Positions 8,155 through 15,410 of a stretch of DNA of 27,547 bases are shown piece after piece (the first letter of the stretch is position 1; each line of letters starts with the position of its first letter). The notes beneath the pieces were generated by a model that was given only the letters and a program-made list of their open reading frames with translations, was not told where the DNA came from and made no database searches. Source of the stretch: an uncultured Oscillibacter sp. (GTDB lineage: Bacteria > Bacillota > Clostridia > Oscillospirales > Oscillospiraceae); assembly GCF_900544955.1 (NCBI RefSeq), contig NZ_UQXD01000035.1, forward strand, positions 1 through 27,547. Direction: 5' to 3'. Made by a program: the position numbers and the translations under genes.

Positions 8155-8183
8155 TTGCGCCGGGAAACGGGTTCTGTTATGCT
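8155..8183 (+). promoter_or_regulatory. Promoter of the lacI-aroE-like-SDR-flavoprotein-cupin operon
   Basis: TTGCGC (8155-8160), 17-bp spacer and TATGCT (8178-8183), preceded by the extended -10 TGT (8175-8177). The predicted start is near 8190, immediately before the first LacI-type operator. The same -35 hexamer, TTGCGC, is used by the divergent FAH gene promoter. Confidence 0.6.
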
Positions 8184-8197
8184 GGGGGCAGAGGAAA

Positions 8198-8211
8198 TAA
8201 AAACGTTTGCA
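8198..8211. promoter_or_regulatory. LacI-type operator, degenerate copy (O2)
   Basis: TAAAAACGTTTGCA matches the perfect palindrome at 8261 in 12 of 14 positions, with a perfect right half GTTTGCA. It is centred about 14 bp downstream of the predicted transcription start. Its centre is 63 bp from that of O1. Confidence 0.65.
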
Positions 8212-8260
8212 GCAAAGAAGGGCGCCGTCCAACGGGGAAAGCGGTGCAGTCGCCCGGAAA

Positions 8261-8274
8261 TGCAAACGTTTGCA
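8261..8274. promoter_or_regulatory. LacI-type operator, perfect palindrome (O1)
   Basis: TGCAAACGTTTGCA is a perfect 14-bp palindrome that fits the general LacI/CcpA operator pattern TGnAAnCGnTTnCA. It lies in the leader just upstream of the lacI start and is the expected autoregulatory site of the adjacent LacI-family protein. It could also be read by a CcpA-type global regulator. Confidence 0.82.
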
Positions 8275-8295
8275 AAGAAAGGCTGTGATGGAAGT

Positions 8296-9333
8296 ATGGT
8301 GACCTTGAAGGACGTGGCGCAGCGGGCGGGGGTCTCCGCCAGCACGGTGTCCAGGGTCCTGAACGGAAAGGACCTGGTGGAGGAGAAGACCCGGGCCAGG
8401 GTGCTCCGCATCGCGGAGGAGATGGAGTACCGGCCCAACGTGATGGCCAAGGGGCTGAAGGAGGGGCGGACCCGGACCATCGCCTTTCTGATTCCCAACA
8501 TTGAAAACCAGATTTACCCCAGCCTGGCCATCGCGGTGGAGACGGAGGCCCGGCGGCAGGGCTATTTTGTGGTGTTCTGCAACACCCAGGAGGACCAGGA
8601 GCGGGAGCGGGAGTATATCCGGAACCTGAAAAACCGCTTTGTGGACGGCTTTTTGTTCTCCACGGCCCTCTCCGGCGGGGAGAGCCGCACCCTCCTGGAG
8701 CTGCGGGAGGAGGGCTATCCGGCGGTGTGCCTCATGCGGGCCGCGCCGGACGGGACGGACGCCTTCGTGTCCGACAACGAGCGGGGGGCGTACCTGGGCA
8801 CCGGCTACCTCCTGGAGCAGGGCTTCACCCGGATCGCCACCGTCACCGGCCGCGCCCAGCTGGAGCTGCACCGCCAGCGCCTGCGGGGCTATGAGCGGGC
8901 CCTCCGGGACCACGGGCTGCCGGTGGAGGAGGATCTGGTGTGGACGGGGGTGGAGGACCAGGCGGAGCGGGCCTATCGCTGCGTGCTGGAAAAGGTGGAG
9001 GCGGGCTGCGTGCCCCAGGCGGTCTTCGCCCAGAGCGACCCGCTGGCCTTCGACACCATGCGGGCCCTGGCCCGGGCGGGGCTGCGGGTGCCGGAGGACG
9101 TGTCGGTGCTGGGGTACGACAACGTGCCCTTCGCCGCCTGCTACTCTCCGGCGCTGACCACGGTGGAGCAGCCCCTCTACGAGATGGGCCGGGACGCCAC
9201 CCGGCACCTCATCGCCGTGATCGAGGGCCGGACCCCGGCGGGCAGGCCGGAGAAGCGCTATCCGCCGCGGCTCGTCCTGCGGGATTCCGTGGGGGGCCGG
9301 AGGCGGCAGAGAAGAGAGGAGGCGCCGCAGTGA
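8296..9333 (+). CDS. LacI-family transcriptional regulator
   Basis: DNA-binding repressor or activator controlled by a small ligand, 345 aa. ATG 8296 gives MVTLKDVAQRAGVSASTVSRVLNG, the typical LacI helix-turn-helix start; the frame is open upstream but that stretch contains the operators. The hinge helix is RPNVMAKGLKEGRT (about 48-61). The periplasmic-binding-protein-like effector domain follows, with TIAFLIPNIENQIYPSLAIAVE, AVFAQSDPLAFDTMRAL, VPEDVSVLGYDNVPFAACYSPALTTVEQP and a basic tail. It is the first gene of the operon, and its TGA overlaps the GTG of the AroE-like gene (GTGA). It therefore probably responds to the substrate or an intermediate of the enzymes it is cotranscribed with. 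The ribosome site is weak (AAAGG, about 13 nt away). Confidence 0.93.
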   Translation: MVTLKDVAQRAGVSASTVSRVLNGKDLVEEKTRARVLRIAEEMEYRPNVMAKGLKEGRTRTIAFLIPNIENQIYPSLAIAVETEARRQGYFVVFCNTQEDQEREREYIRNLKNRFVDGFLFSTALSGGESRTLLELREEGYPAVCLMRAAPDGTDAFVSDNERGAYLGTGYLLEQGFTRIATVTGRAQLELHRQRLRGYERALRDHGLPVEEDLVWTGVEDQAERAYRCVLEKVEAGCVPQAVFAQSDPLAFDTMRALARAGLRVPEDVSVLGYDNVPFAACYSPALTTVEQPLYEMGRDATRHLIAVIEGRTPAGRPEKRYPPRLVLRDSVGGRRRQRREEAPQ

Positions 9334-10256
9334 GAACGATCACCGTCAACGCAAAGACCCGCCTGTTCGCCATTTTGGGAGACCCCATCGCCCACTCCAT
9401 GTCGCCCGTCATCATGAACAGCGCCTTCGACCGGCTGGGGATGGACTGCGTGTTCCTGGCGCTGCGGGCGGATTTGGCGTCCTTCGACCGGGTGATGGAG
9501 GCGCTGCGGCTGGTGGAGCTGGAGGGGTACGTGTTCACCATGCCGGTGAAGGAGGCGGCCCTCCGCCATATGGACGCCCTGGGCGACGAGGCCCAGATCA
9601 TCGGGGCGGTGAACTGCGCGGTGAGCCGAGACGGCGTCCTGACCGGCTACAACACGGACAGCTCCGGCTTCTGGTCCGCCGTCCAGGAGGGGCGGGGGGA
9701 GGCCCGGCCCATCCGGAAGGCCCTCATCCTGGGGGCGGGGGGCTTTGCCCGGGCCGCGGCGGCCCAGGCGGCACTCCAGGGAGTGGAGGAGCTGGTGGTG
9801 TCCAACCCCCTGTCCCACACCGCCTTTGTGGAGAGCTTCCGCCGCTTTGCGGACCGGATTGCCCTGCGCTGCCCCCGGACGCGGCTCCGCCTGCTGGACT
9901 GGGACCCGGCCCTGTGGCGGCGGGAGCTGCCCGCCTGCGGCTTGGTGGCCAACGCCACCCCCAACGGCATGCGGGACCAGGGGGACTTGGACCGCATCTT
10001 CCCCTACGGGGCGGCGGCGCCGGGCACCTTGTTTTTCGACGCCGTGTACGAGCCTCCGGTCACCCGGTTTTTGAAGAGGGCCGGGGCCCTGGGCTTTTCC
10101 ACGGTGGCGGGGCTGGACCTGCTGGCCCACCAGGGGGTGTGCTCCTTCGCGCACTGGACCGGCGTCCAGGTGCCGCCGGAGCAGATGCGCCGGGACGTGC
10201 TGGCATTCTGGGCGGCCCGGGAGGGCCAACAAACCGAGGAGGGGGAAGGAATATGA
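9330..10256 (+). CDS. Shikimate/quinate dehydrogenase-like protein (AroE family), probably catabolic
   Basis: AroE-family oxidoreductase interconverting a ring hydroxyl and ketone (shikimate/3-dehydroshikimate or quinate/3-dehydroquinate). 308 aa from GTG 9330; GAGGAGG lies 8 nt upstream. Substrate residues of the family are all visible: S23 and S25 in GDPIAHSMSP, K74 in FTMPVKEA, N95 in GAVNCAV, D110 in YNTDSSGF and Q268 in GLDLLAHQGV. The nucleotide loop is LGAGGFARAAAAQ, but the usual NRT of NADP+-dependent AroE is SNPLS, hinting at NAD(H). NATPNGM and DAVYEPPVT complete the C-terminal half. It overlaps lacI and the SDR start (ATGA). Its place in a regulated operon with a flavoprotein and SDR suggests catabolism, not aromatic amino-acid synthesis. 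Confidence 0.88.
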   Translation: MRTITVNAKTRLFAILGDPIAHSMSPVIMNSAFDRLGMDCVFLALRADLASFDRVMEALRLVELEGYVFTMPVKEAALRHMDALGDEAQIIGAVNCAVSRDGVLTGYNTDSSGFWSAVQEGRGEARPIRKALILGAGGFARAAAAQAALQGVEELVVSNPLSHTAFVESFRRFADRIALRCPRTRLRLLDWDPALWRRELPACGLVANATPNGMRDQGDLDRIFPYGAAAPGTLFFDAVYEPPVTRFLKRAGALGFSTVAGLDLLAHQGVCSFAHWTGVQVPPEQMRRDVLAFWAAREGQQTEEGEGI

Positions 10257-11020
10257 AAAAGACGGCCCTTGTGACGGGGGGCGGCCGGGGCATCGGCCTT
10301 GGCATCGCCCGGGCGCTGGCGGAGGCGGGCTACGCCGTGGCCGTCACCGGCTCCAGCGCCGAGAGCCGCTACGCCCCGGCGCTGGAGGCCCTGCGGGCAG
10401 CGGGCCATGAGGTGGTATACCTCCGAGGGAACCTGGCGGACACGGCGGACAGCCGCCGGTGCGTGGCCCAGGCGGCGGAGCGGTTCGGCCGGCTGGACGT
10501 GCTGGTGAACAACGCCGGCGTGGCCCCCCGGGTCCGGGCGGATTTGCTGGAGATGACGGAGGAGAGCTTCGACGAGGTGGTGGGCACCAACACCCGGGGC
10601 ACCATGTTCCTGACCCAGGCGGCGGCCCGGCAGATGCTGGCCCAGGCGGCGGTGGACGGCGCCCGGGGCACCATCGTCAACATTAGCTCCATCTCCGCCG
10701 AGGTCTCCTCCGTGAACCGGGGGGAGTACTGCGTGTCCAAGGCGGGGGTGTCCATGCTGACCCGGCTCTACGCGGACCGGCTGGCGCCGGAGCAGATCTA
10801 TGTCTATGAGATCCGCCCCGGCATCATTCTGTCGGACATGACCGCCCGGGTGCGGGAGAAGTACGACGCCCTGTTCCAAAGCGGCATCAGCCCCATCGCC
10901 CGGTGGGGCTTGCCGGAGGACGTGGGCCGGGCGGTGGCGGCCCTGTGCAGCGGCGGCTTCCGCTACACCACCGGCCAGGTGATCTTTGTGGACGGCGGCA
11001 TGCATTTGCAGCGGCTTTGA
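10253..11020 (+). CDS. Short-chain dehydrogenase/reductase (SDR, FabG-like)
   Basis: Classical SDR using NAD(P)H to interconvert alcohols and ketones, 255 aa. The start ATG 10253 overlaps the AroE-like stop (ATGA) and follows a GAGGGGGAAGGA ribosome site. Visible motifs are the Rossmann TGGGRGIG (about 8-15), LVNNAG near residue 85, the catalytic Ser in NISSISAE, the Tyr-Lys pair in EYCVSKAG, the PG turn in EIRPGIILSDM and the C-terminal TGQVIFVDGG. All catalytic elements are intact. It resembles 3-oxoacyl-ACP reductases, but in this operon it is more likely a pathway dehydrogenase for a second hydroxyl of the substrate. Confidence 0.92.
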   Translation: MKKTALVTGGGRGIGLGIARALAEAGYAVAVTGSSAESRYAPALEALRAAGHEVVYLRGNLADTADSRRCVAQAAERFGRLDVLVNNAGVAPRVRADLLEMTEESFDEVVGTNTRGTMFLTQAAARQMLAQAAVDGARGTIVNISSISAEVSSVNRGEYCVSKAGVSMLTRLYADRLAPEQIYVYEIRPGIILSDMTARVREKYDALFQSGISPIARWGLPEDVGRAVAALCSGGFRYTTGQVIFVDGGMHLQRL

Positions 11021-11035
11021 AAGGGAGGACGGCAC

Positions 11036-12994
11036 ATGGAGTGGAGCATACAGGAGATCGGCGGCTACTCGCTGCGGGTGGCCCGGGCCGGTGCGGTGGT
11101 GGTGGGCAGCGGCGCCGCGGGCTTCAACGCGGCGGACCAGCTGTGGAAGCTGGGCCGCCGGGACGTGGTGCTGGTGACGGAGGGGATGGCCCGGGGAACC
11201 TCCCGCAACACCGGCTCCGACAAGCAGACCTATTACAAGCTGACCCTCTCCGGCGGGGAGCCGGATTCCGTGGGGGAGATGGCCCGGACGCTGTTTGAGG
11301 GCCGCTGCGTGGACGGGGACCACGCCCTGGCGGAGGCGGCCAACTCCGTGCCCTGCTTTCTGCGGCTGTGCGAGCTGGGGGTGCCCTTCCCGGTGAACCG
11401 GTTCGGGGAGTATGTGGGCTACAAGACGGACCACGACCCCCGCCGCCGGGCCACCTCCGTGGGGCCCCTGACCTCCCGGGAGATGACGGAGGCCCTGGAG
11501 CGCGCCGTCCGGGCAAAGGGCATTTCGCTGCTGGACGGCTATCTGGCGGTGGCCGTACTGACGGATGAGGCGGGGGTGAAGGGCCTGCTCTGCCTGGATC
11601 TGAACGCGTCCTCCCGGGAGACGGCCTACGCGGCGCTGTGCTGCTGCAACGTGGTCTGGGCCACCGGCGGCCCCGCCGGGATGTACGAGGACTCTGTGTA
11701 TCCCGTGGGCCACGCCGGCATGACCGGCGTGCCGCTGGAGGCGGGGGCCCTGGGAAAGAATTTGACGGAGTGGCAGTACGGCCTGGCCTCCCTCCGCCCC
11801 CGGTGGAACGTCTCGGGCAGCTACATGCAGGTGCTGCCCCGGTTGATCTCTACGGACCCCGCCGGGGGGGACGCCCGGGAGTTTCTCTCGTCGTTTTTCG
11901 CCGACCGGGGGGACATGCTGAGCAAGGTGTTCCTCAAGGGCTACCAGTGGCCCTTCGACGTGGAGAAGGTCCGGGACGGCTCCTCGGTGATTGACCTGCT
12001 GGTGTACCAGGAGTGCTGTATGAAGGGGCGCCGGGTGTTTTTGGACTACCGGGAGAACCCCGGCGGCTGCCCGGTGGACTTTGCCTCCCTGGACCCCCGG
12101 GCCCGGGACTACCTGAAAAGCGCCGGGGCGGACTTCGGAACGCCCATCGACCGGCTGCTGCGGCTGAACGCCCCGGCGGCGGCGTTCTACCGCAGCCGGG
12201 GCGTGGATTTGCAGACGGAGCCCCTGGAGATCGCCCTCTGCGCCCAGCACAACAACGGCGGGCTGGACGTGGACGCCTGGTGGCAGACCGGCGTGGCGGG
12301 CCTCTTTGCCGCCGGGGAGGCGGCGGGGACCCACGGCGTGTGCCGCCCCGGCGGCAGCGCGCTGAACGCCGGGCAGGTGGGCGCCCTCCGGGCCGCCCGG
12401 TATATCACCGCCCGGCGGGACCTGCCGCCGGACGAGGCGGGGTTCCGGGCGGCCTGCGGGGCGGTGCTGCCGCGCCACCTGGCCCGGTTTGACGGCCTTC
12501 TCTCCGGCGGGGAGGCCACGGTGGACCGGCTGTGGACCCAGGCCCGGAGGCGGATGAGCCGGGCGGGGGGCCCCATCCGGGACCTGGCGGAGATCGAGGC
12601 GGCCCTGGCGGAGACCCGGCGGAGCCTGGCGGATTTCCCCCGGGAGGCCCGGGCGGCGGACATCCGGGGCCTGGGGGACGCCTACCACTACCGGGACGCC
12701 CTGGTGTGCCAGACGGTGTACCTGGGGGCCATGGCGGACTACCTCCGCCGCGGCGGGAAGAGCCGGGGCTCCGCGCTCTACCGGGACGCGGCGGGGAACC
12801 GGCCCTCCGACGCCCTGCCGGAGCGGTTCACCTACCGGCTGGACCGGGGAGAGCGGGGGGATACGGTTCAGCTGGCCCGGTACGGCGAGGGGGGCTGCAC
12901 CTATTCCTGGCGGCCGGTCCGGCCCATTCCCCAGGAGGATGATTTCTTTGAAAATGTCTGGCGGGACTACCGGGCGGACGGAAACGTCCGCTGA
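11036..12994 (+). CDS. FAD-dependent oxidoreductase of the fumarate reductase/succinate dehydrogenase flavoprotein superfamily
   Basis: Flavoprotein that would add or remove hydrogen across a C-C bond next to a carboxylate. 652 aa; AAGGGAGG precedes ATG 11036. The FAD site is VVVGSGAAGFNAA (G24, G26, G29), and SRNTGSDKQTYY follows the first helix as in the family. Active-site equivalents are kept: H405 in AQHNNGG and H433/R437 in GTHGVCRPGGSALN. The C-terminal region keeps the SRGSALYRD element seen in SDH/aspartate-oxidase flavoproteins. There is no signal peptide, FMN-binding domain or cytochrome domain, so it is cytoplasmic with an unknown electron partner. It sits 15 bp after the SDR. A soluble dehydrogenase or enoate reductase of a cyclic acid is my inference. 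Confidence 0.88.
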   Translation: MEWSIQEIGGYSLRVARAGAVVVGSGAAGFNAADQLWKLGRRDVVLVTEGMARGTSRNTGSDKQTYYKLTLSGGEPDSVGEMARTLFEGRCVDGDHALAEAANSVPCFLRLCELGVPFPVNRFGEYVGYKTDHDPRRRATSVGPLTSREMTEALERAVRAKGISLLDGYLAVAVLTDEAGVKGLLCLDLNASSRETAYAALCCCNVVWATGGPAGMYEDSVYPVGHAGMTGVPLEAGALGKNLTEWQYGLASLRPRWNVSGSYMQVLPRLISTDPAGGDAREFLSSFFADRGDMLSKVFLKGYQWPFDVEKVRDGSSVIDLLVYQECCMKGRRVFLDYRENPGGCPVDFASLDPRARDYLKSAGADFGTPIDRLLRLNAPAAAFYRSRGVDLQTEPLEIALCAQHNNGGLDVDAWWQTGVAGLFAAGEAAGTHGVCRPGGSALNAGQVGALRAARYITARRDLPPDEAGFRAACGAVLPRHLARFDGLLSGGEATVDRLWTQARRRMSRAGGPIRDLAEIEAALAETRRSLADFPREARAADIRGLGDAYHYRDALVCQTVYLGAMADYLRRGGKSRGSALYRDAAGNRPSDALPERFTYRLDRGERGDTVQLARYGEGGCTYSWRPVRPIPQEDDFFENVWRDYRADGNVR

Positions 12995-13018
12995 GCCCGC
13001 AAAAAGGAGGAGCAGCGT

Positions 13019-13396
13019 ATGCTGAAGGGAAATATTTTTGAGATCGAGGGCATGGAGTTTCCGGCGGGGCGCCGCACCCGGGTGATGCTGGGGGAAAACG
13101 GCTGCATCAACGGGGACCATTTCTGCCAGGGCTATGTGATGATCCACCCCGGCGGCTCCGTCCCCCTCCACGACCACCCCACGGTGGAGAGCTACACGAT
13201 TTTGCAGGGGACGGGGGAGATGACGGTGGGGGGCGAGACCTGCCCGCTGGTCTCCGGGGACTTTGTCTACGTGCCCGCCGGGGTGCCCCACACCCTGAGA
13301 AACACCGGGGACGGGGAGATGCACATGATGTTCGTCTACGCGCCGAAGATGGTGGTGGACCACTGGGCCCAGGAGGCCCGGGGGGAGCTGGTGTAA
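13019..13396 (+). CDS. Small cupin-domain protein
   Basis: Single-domain cupin of 125 aa; AAAAGGAGGAG precedes ATG 13019. A full metal-binding set is visible: H51, H53 and E57 in LHDHPTVESYT (cupin motif 1) and H91 in VPAGVPHTLRN (motif 2), with the glycine turn GTGEMTVGG between them. It may be an isomerase, epimerase, lyase or small-molecule sensor; the family is too broad to choose. As the last gene of the lacI operon, 24 bp after the flavoprotein, it probably acts on the same substrate series. Complete, no oddities. Confidence 0.9.
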   Translation: MLKGNIFEIEGMEFPAGRRTRVMLGENGCINGDHFCQGYVMIHPGGSVPLHDHPTVESYTILQGTGEMTVGGETCPLVSGDFVYVPAGVPHTLRNTGDGEMHMMFVYAPKMVVDHWAQEARGELV

Positions 13397-13444
13397 GTCC
13401 GGGGCGGCGCTTTGCCCTTTTGCGCATCGCACAAACCCGCCCTG

Positions 13445-13483
13445 CTGCCCGCCGCCCCTGGAAAAAACCGGGGCGGCGGGCAG
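13445..13483 (+). terminator. Stem-loop ending the lacI-cupin operon
   Basis: Perfect 14-bp GC-rich arms CTGCCCGCCGCCCC (13445-13458) and the complement (13470-13483) enclose an 11-nt A-rich loop. There is no T-run after it, so it may act as a transcript 3' end stabiliser or a pause/Rho-assisted terminator. Confidence 0.55.
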
Positions 13484-13610
13484 TTGCCGGACGGGAGGCC
13501 GGGGCGGAAAACGCCCCAAACCCCCGCGGAAAGCGGCGAAAAGATAGTAAAAAAGTGGAGTCGTACGAAATAGACGAAAAGTATGCAGAAAAATGCAAAA
13601 AGTTTTCCGG

Positions 13611-13646
13611 ATAGCACAAACGTCAAAAAGGCGTTTGTGCTATACT
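13611..13646 (+). promoter_or_regulatory. Inverted-repeat operator and -10 box of TRAP operon 2
   Basis: ATAGCACAAACG (13611-13622) and CGTTTGTGCTAT (13632-13643) form a perfect 12-bp inverted repeat with a 9-bp spacer. The right arm overlaps the -10-like TATACT (13641-13646). The -35 position has no good match, so the promoter may need an activator, or the repeat may be a repressor site covering the promoter. The leader from here to dctP is about 55 nt. The rest of 13397-13707 shows no gene. Confidence 0.7.
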
Positions 13647-13707
13647 CACAATTGCAACCGAGAAAATCCACCGAGGTATGGCAATATTGAAAGGAGACTG
13701 GAAGACC

Positions 13708-14751
13708 ATGAAGAAGGCTTTGTCCATTGCGCTCGCGTCCCTCCTGCTGCTCTCCCTCCTGACCGCCTGCGGCGGCTCCGCGGGAGAGGGCGGCTCCGGG
13801 ACCGGGGACGCCCCCCAGGCCGACGGCACCGTATACACCCTGATTGCCGCCTACACCGTGGCGGAGGACCCCAACTCCCAGCACACCACCCGATTCAACA
13901 AGCTGAAGGAGCTGGTGGAGGAGCGGACCGACGGCCATGTCATCATTGACATCCATCCCGGCGGCGAGCTGGGCTCCGAGCAGGAGTATGTGGAGATGAT
14001 GCAAAACGGTGAGCTGGCCTTTGCCAGCGTGTCCTCCGCCGTCATGGCGGGCTTCACCGACGCCTTCGTGTTCGCGGACTGCCCCTTCCTCTTCCGCGAT
14101 CAGGACCAGGCCATCGCCTTCACCCAGTCCGACGTGGCCCGGGCGCACATGGACACCGTGTCCGACATCGGGCTGTACTGCCTGGACCTGGCCTCCGTGG
14201 GCGACCGGAACTTCCTCACCGTGGAGGGCAAGCCCATCACCTGCCTGGCGGATATGAAGGATTTGAAGCTGCGGACCATGCAGACCCAGATTCAGGTGGA
14301 CGCCATCGGCATGATGGGCGCCCAGGCCACCCCCCTGTCCTATAACGAGTGCTACCAGTCCATGCAGACCAACGTCATCGACGGCATGGAGAACGAGGTG
14401 GATACCTATTTGGCCATGCGATTCTACGAGGTGGCCCCCAACTACACCAAGGCCGGCTGGCTCCAGCTGTTCCACCCCCTGCTTGCCTCCAAGGAGCTGA
14501 TGGACGGGCTGCCCCAGGAGTATCAGGATATCATCTGGGAGGCCGCCCATGAGGCCTGCCTGTACTCCACGGAGCTGGGCAAGGCCTACGCCGCCGGCGC
14601 CGCCGCAGACGCATTGGAGGAGGCTGGCGTCAACGTGATCCAGGTGGCAGACAACTCCGAGTTCAAGCAGGTTCTGGTAGACGGCGGACTGTTCGACACC
14701 TACGCCGGCAAAATCGGCCAGGACGTCATCGACTGGGTGGACGCCAACTGA
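13708..14751 (+). CDS. dctP: TRAP transporter substrate-binding lipoprotein (DctP family), operon 2
   Basis: Solute receptor of a second TRAP system, 347 aa. ATG 13708 gives MKKALSIALASLLLLSLLTACGG, a lipoprotein signal with lipobox LTAC; AAGGAG lies at 13691-13696 (11 nt spacing, slightly long). An alternative start at 13678 would add ten residues before the signal and is less likely. The core keeps the carboxylate-clamp Arg in LKLRTMQTQ and ELGSEQEYVEMMQNGELAF, but the 'GA.P' segment reads MGAQATPLSYNECYQSMQ and the following part DGMENEVDTYLAMRFYEVA. It is clearly divergent from the two receptors of operon 1, so it probably binds a different acid. Confidence 0.93.
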   Translation: MKKALSIALASLLLLSLLTACGGSAGEGGSGTGDAPQADGTVYTLIAAYTVAEDPNSQHTTRFNKLKELVEERTDGHVIIDIHPGGELGSEQEYVEMMQNGELAFASVSSAVMAGFTDAFVFADCPFLFRDQDQAIAFTQSDVARAHMDTVSDIGLYCLDLASVGDRNFLTVEGKPITCLADMKDLKLRTMQTQIQVDAIGMMGAQATPLSYNECYQSMQTNVIDGMENEVDTYLAMRFYEVAPNYTKAGWLQLFHPLLASKELMDGLPQEYQDIIWEAAHEACLYSTELGKAYAAGAAADALEEAGVNVIQVADNSEFKQVLVDGGLFDTYAGKIGQDVIDWVDAN

Positions 14752-14790
14752 TTCCGGCGCGAAAAGCCGCATCCGATTCTGTTTCCAGGG

Positions 14791-14819
14791 AAGGGGAGAG
14801 GCTTCCGGCCTCTCCCCTT
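14791..14819 (+). other. Stem-loop between dctP and dctQ of operon 2
   Basis: AAGGGGAGAGGC and its complement GCCTCTCCCCTT form a 12-bp stem with a TTCCG loop, ending in only three T. It occupies the same position as the hairpins after the dctP genes of operon 1 and probably has the same role: to favour receptor over permease expression. Confidence 0.7.
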
Positions 14820-14864
14820 TCCGGGTGAATCATCCGAATTTGCGGATACGTGAGGAGGACTCCC

Positions 14865-15410
14865 GTGAAAACTGCACTCAATACGATTGACCGTGGCCTG
14901 GCGGCCTTTGAAAAAACGGTGATGCTGGTGATGGGCGTGGCGCTGTTCGTCCTGATGACCTGGTGCGTCCTGGGCCGCTACTGCTTCCGCCTCTCCTGCC
15001 CCTATCAGACGGAGCTGGCGCAGACCTTCCATATGTGGCTGTGCTTTTTGGGCAGCAGCTACCTCTTCTCCATCAACGACAACCCCAATGTGGAAATCTT
15101 CCCCTCCAAAGTCATGGCCAGCAAGAACCTGCTGTTCAAGCGGGTCTATTTCACCCTGGTCTATCTGACGAACTACATCTTCGTTCTCCCCTGCGTTTAC
15201 TACGGCATCATCAATATCCCCAACTACACGGCCCAGAAGACCGTGTACTACGGATATTCGTTTATTTACGTCTACGGCGCGGCGGTGTTCGGCTTTATCA
15301 TGATCGCCATCCGCATCGCCCTGTGCATCCTGGACATCTGGTTCGGCACGTATTTCGAGAAGTACGGCCCCCCTGCGGCGGCTGAGGAAGAGGGAGGTGC
15401 GAAGGCATGA
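14865..15410 (+). CDS. dctQ: TRAP transporter small membrane subunit (DctQ family), operon 2
   Basis: Small membrane subunit partnering the DctM that follows. 181 aa from GTG 14865, with GAGGAGG 8 nt upstream; the GTG at 14850 overlaps that site. Four hydrophobic helices lie at about 19-40, 54-74, 94-114 and 130-156. The family segment is divergent: VLGRYCFRLSCPYQTELAQT replaces the usual FRYxxxxSxxWsEEl pattern, retaining the key Glu. The C-terminus adds an acidic tail EEEGGAKA. It overlaps dctM by ATGA, indicating translational coupling. Confidence 0.88.
   Translation: MKTALNTIDRGLAAFEKTVMLVMGVALFVLMTWCVLGRYCFRLSCPYQTELAQTFHMWLCFLGSSYLFSINDNPNVEIFPSKVMASKNLLFKRVYFTLVYLTNYIFVLPCVYYGIINIPNYTAQKTVYYGYSFIYVYGAAVFGFIMIAIRIALCILDIWFGTYFEKYGPPAAAEEEGGAKA

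Noticed and set aside
8119..8295. N-terminal extension of the LacI-family protein
   Set aside because: The extra frame covers both operators and has no ribosome site; the family begins at the MVTLKDVA segment encoded from 8296.
10004..13519. 1171-aa minus-strand open frame
   Set aside because: It lies opposite the SDR, flavoprotein and cupin genes, which all have clear motifs; the product is Pro/Gly/His/Arg-rich and resembles no protein family.
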